This document shows, in pieces, positions 5,663 through 6,846 of a stretch of DNA of 6,846 nucleotides. The notes below the pieces were generated by a model that ran no database searches, had not been told where the DNA came from, and was given only the letters and a program-made list of their open reading frames with translations. The position numbers were made by a program, and so were the translations under genes. Each line of letters begins with the position of its first letter. The first letter of the stretch is position 1. The DNA comes from Bacteroidales bacterium UBA5537 (GTDB lineage Bacteria > Bacteroidota > Bacteroidia > Bacteroidales > Lentimicrobiaceae): contig DINP01000035.1 in NCBI GenBank assembly GCA_002426025.1, forward strand, positions 104,053 through 110,898, written 5' to 3'.

Positions 5663-6846
5663 ATGAAAAAAGCGCTGAAAATCTCGGTTATTGTTCTGCT
5701 CGTATTTGTTGTTGTGGTGGTTTCACTTCCTTTCCTGTTTAAAGGAAAAATTATTGAAGCCGTAAAGAAGGAGGCCAATAAATCGCTGAACGCCAAACTC
5801 GATTTTAAGGATGTGAGTTTATCGCTGATCAGGAGCTTCCCAGACTTTTCGCTCGGGCTTGCAGATTTTACCATTATTGGTGTTGATGATTTTGAGAATG
5901 ACACCCTTGCCAACCTTAAAAATCTCAGGCTTACTATCAACCTGATGAGTGTGATTCAGGGCGATCAATACGAAATTAAAAAAGTGAGGCTCGATCAGCC
6001 ATCCTTTAAGCTGAGGGTGCTGGCTGATGGCAAAGCCAACTGGGATATTGTAAAACCATCGGCTGACACTACTGCCACTGAAACTGAGGTTGCTGCTTCA
6101 CCATTCAAAGCTGCTTTGCGGAGTCTTATTATTAACGGTGGTTCGCTGGTGTACGATGATGCCAGCCTCAGTTTTATTATGGTTGCCCGTGAAATTAACC
6201 ATCAGCTTAGCGGCGATTTTACGGCTGATTTCACCGATCTGATTACCGAAACATCCATCAATAAACTGACAGTTGATTACGAAGGAATCCGCTACCTGAA
6301 CAATGCAACTGCAAACCTTACCTCCAAAATCGGGGCCGACCTCAATACCTTTAAGTTTACCTTCCCCGATGCCAGTCTCAAAATTAATGAGCTCGACCTG
6401 CTAGCTTCTGGCTTTTTTGCGATGCCCGACGAAGGTTATGATATGGATATAAAGTTTGAGGCATTGAAGAATGATTTCCGTAGTTTCCTTTCATTGATAC
6501 CAGCGGTGTATGCAAAGGATTTTGCTTCCGTGAAAACAGCAGGTAGCTTATCGTTAAAGGGTTTTGTAAAAGGGCTCTACAGCGATAACTCTATGCCCGG
6601 CTACGGGCTCGATATAGCTATTGCCGAAGCTATGTTCCGCTATCCCGACCTTCCGCAGGCTGTCGAAAACATTGCCATGAACGCGAATATCAGCAATGCA
6701 ACCGGAGACCCCGATGCTACCATTATTGACGTAAAGAAGCTGCATCTTGAAATTGCCAGTAATCCAATTGATATAAAACTTTACGCAAGCACGCCGGTAA
6801 GCGATCCGTATATTGACCTTACGGCTGTCGGGAAGCTAAACCTTGG
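5663..6846 (+). CDS. AsmA-like membrane-anchored protein, N-terminal part (3' end outside window)
   Basis: The frame opens at ATG 5663 and has no stop before the window edge, giving 394 codons. After MKKALK comes one membrane segment (about residues 7-26, IVLLVFVVVVVSLPFLF), then KGKIIEAVKKEANKSLNAKL and DVSLSLIRSFPDFSLGLADF. This is the usual AsmA start: an inner-membrane anchor followed by a periplasmic domain with a DVSLSL motif. The rest alternates short beta-type segments (for example LRLTINLMSVIQG, IKKVRLDQPSFKLRV, SLIINGGSLVYDD), as in the long beta-groove of this family. Residues from about 253 (AMPDEGYDMDIKFEAL) look like Bacteroidota AsmA C-terminal-region proteins. AsmA and TamB relatives are linked to phospholipid transport between the membranes and to outer-membrane upkeep; this role here is inferred from family. 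The ATG is chosen because the anchor begins there; no Shine-Dalgarno is evident. Full length is probably two or more times what is seen. Confidence 0.88.
   Translation, partial: MKKALKISVIVLLVFVVVVVSLPFLFKGKIIEAVKKEANKSLNAKLDFKDVSLSLIRSFPDFSLGLADFTIIGVDDFENDTLANLKNLRLTINLMSVIQGDQYEIKKVRLDQPSFKLRVLADGKANWDIVKPSADTTATETEVAASPFKAALRSLIINGGSLVYDDASLSFIMVAREINHQLSGDFTADFTDLITETSINKLTVDYEGIRYLNNATANLTSKIGADLNTFKFTFPDASLKINELDLLASGFFAMPDEGYDMDIKFEALKNDFRSFLSLIPAVYAKDFASVKTAGSLSLKGFVKGLYSDNSMPGYGLDIAIAEAMFRYPDLPQAVENIAMNANISNATGDPDATIIDVKKLHLEIASNPIDIKLYASTPVSDPYIDLTAVGKLNL

Noticed and set aside
5653..5940. Minus-strand open frame of 95 codons opposite the start of the AsmA-like gene
   Set aside because: The plus strand here encodes a clear membrane anchor and AsmA N-terminus. 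The minus-strand product is a low-complexity Ser/Thr/Leu-rich shadow.

Overview
The window looks like a piece of chromosome from a member of the Bacteroidota. Three things suggest this: -7 boxes of the TAnnTTTG type ahead of the genes, the near absence of Shine-Dalgarno sequences, and the gene content (a patatin fused to an outer-membrane barrel, a multi-repeat DUF349 protein and an AsmA-like protein). Genus and species cannot be read from this sequence. All four genes lie on the + strand, and two of them are cut by the window edges.

Layout: (1) 1-465 is the C-terminal part of a PLP-dependent trans-sulfuration-family enzyme, most like methionine gamma-lyase. It is closed by a 15-bp hairpin terminator at 490-535. 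(2) 575-2902 is a complete exported patatin-like phospholipase with a POTRA-like linker and a C-terminal beta-barrel, the PlpD-type layout. (3) 2903-3173 is a 271-bp intergenic region with an exact TAnnTTTG box, a 5-codon reading frame, and a hairpin followed by a T-run that resembles a terminator or attenuator. (4) 3174-5471 (possibly from a GTG at 3105) is a DUF349 protein. It has a very acidic, internally repeated N-terminal third, five DUF349 repeats and a C-terminal coiled coil, and it ends at a 16-bp perfect-stem terminator (5473-5509). (5) 5663-6846 is the N-terminal part of an AsmA-like membrane-anchored protein that runs off the window.

The genes appear to be separate transcription units rather than one operon. 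Terminators or terminator-like hairpins and candidate promoters lie in all three gaps. A loose theme links two of them: the patatin-barrel protein and the AsmA-like protein both belong to families tied to envelope lipids. The lyase and the DUF349 protein have no obvious connection to that theme. I saw no mobile elements, CRISPR arrays, tRNAs or rRNAs. I found no clear sign of a wholly new system. The least explained parts are the structured leader ahead of the DUF349 gene and that gene's repeat-built acidic region.
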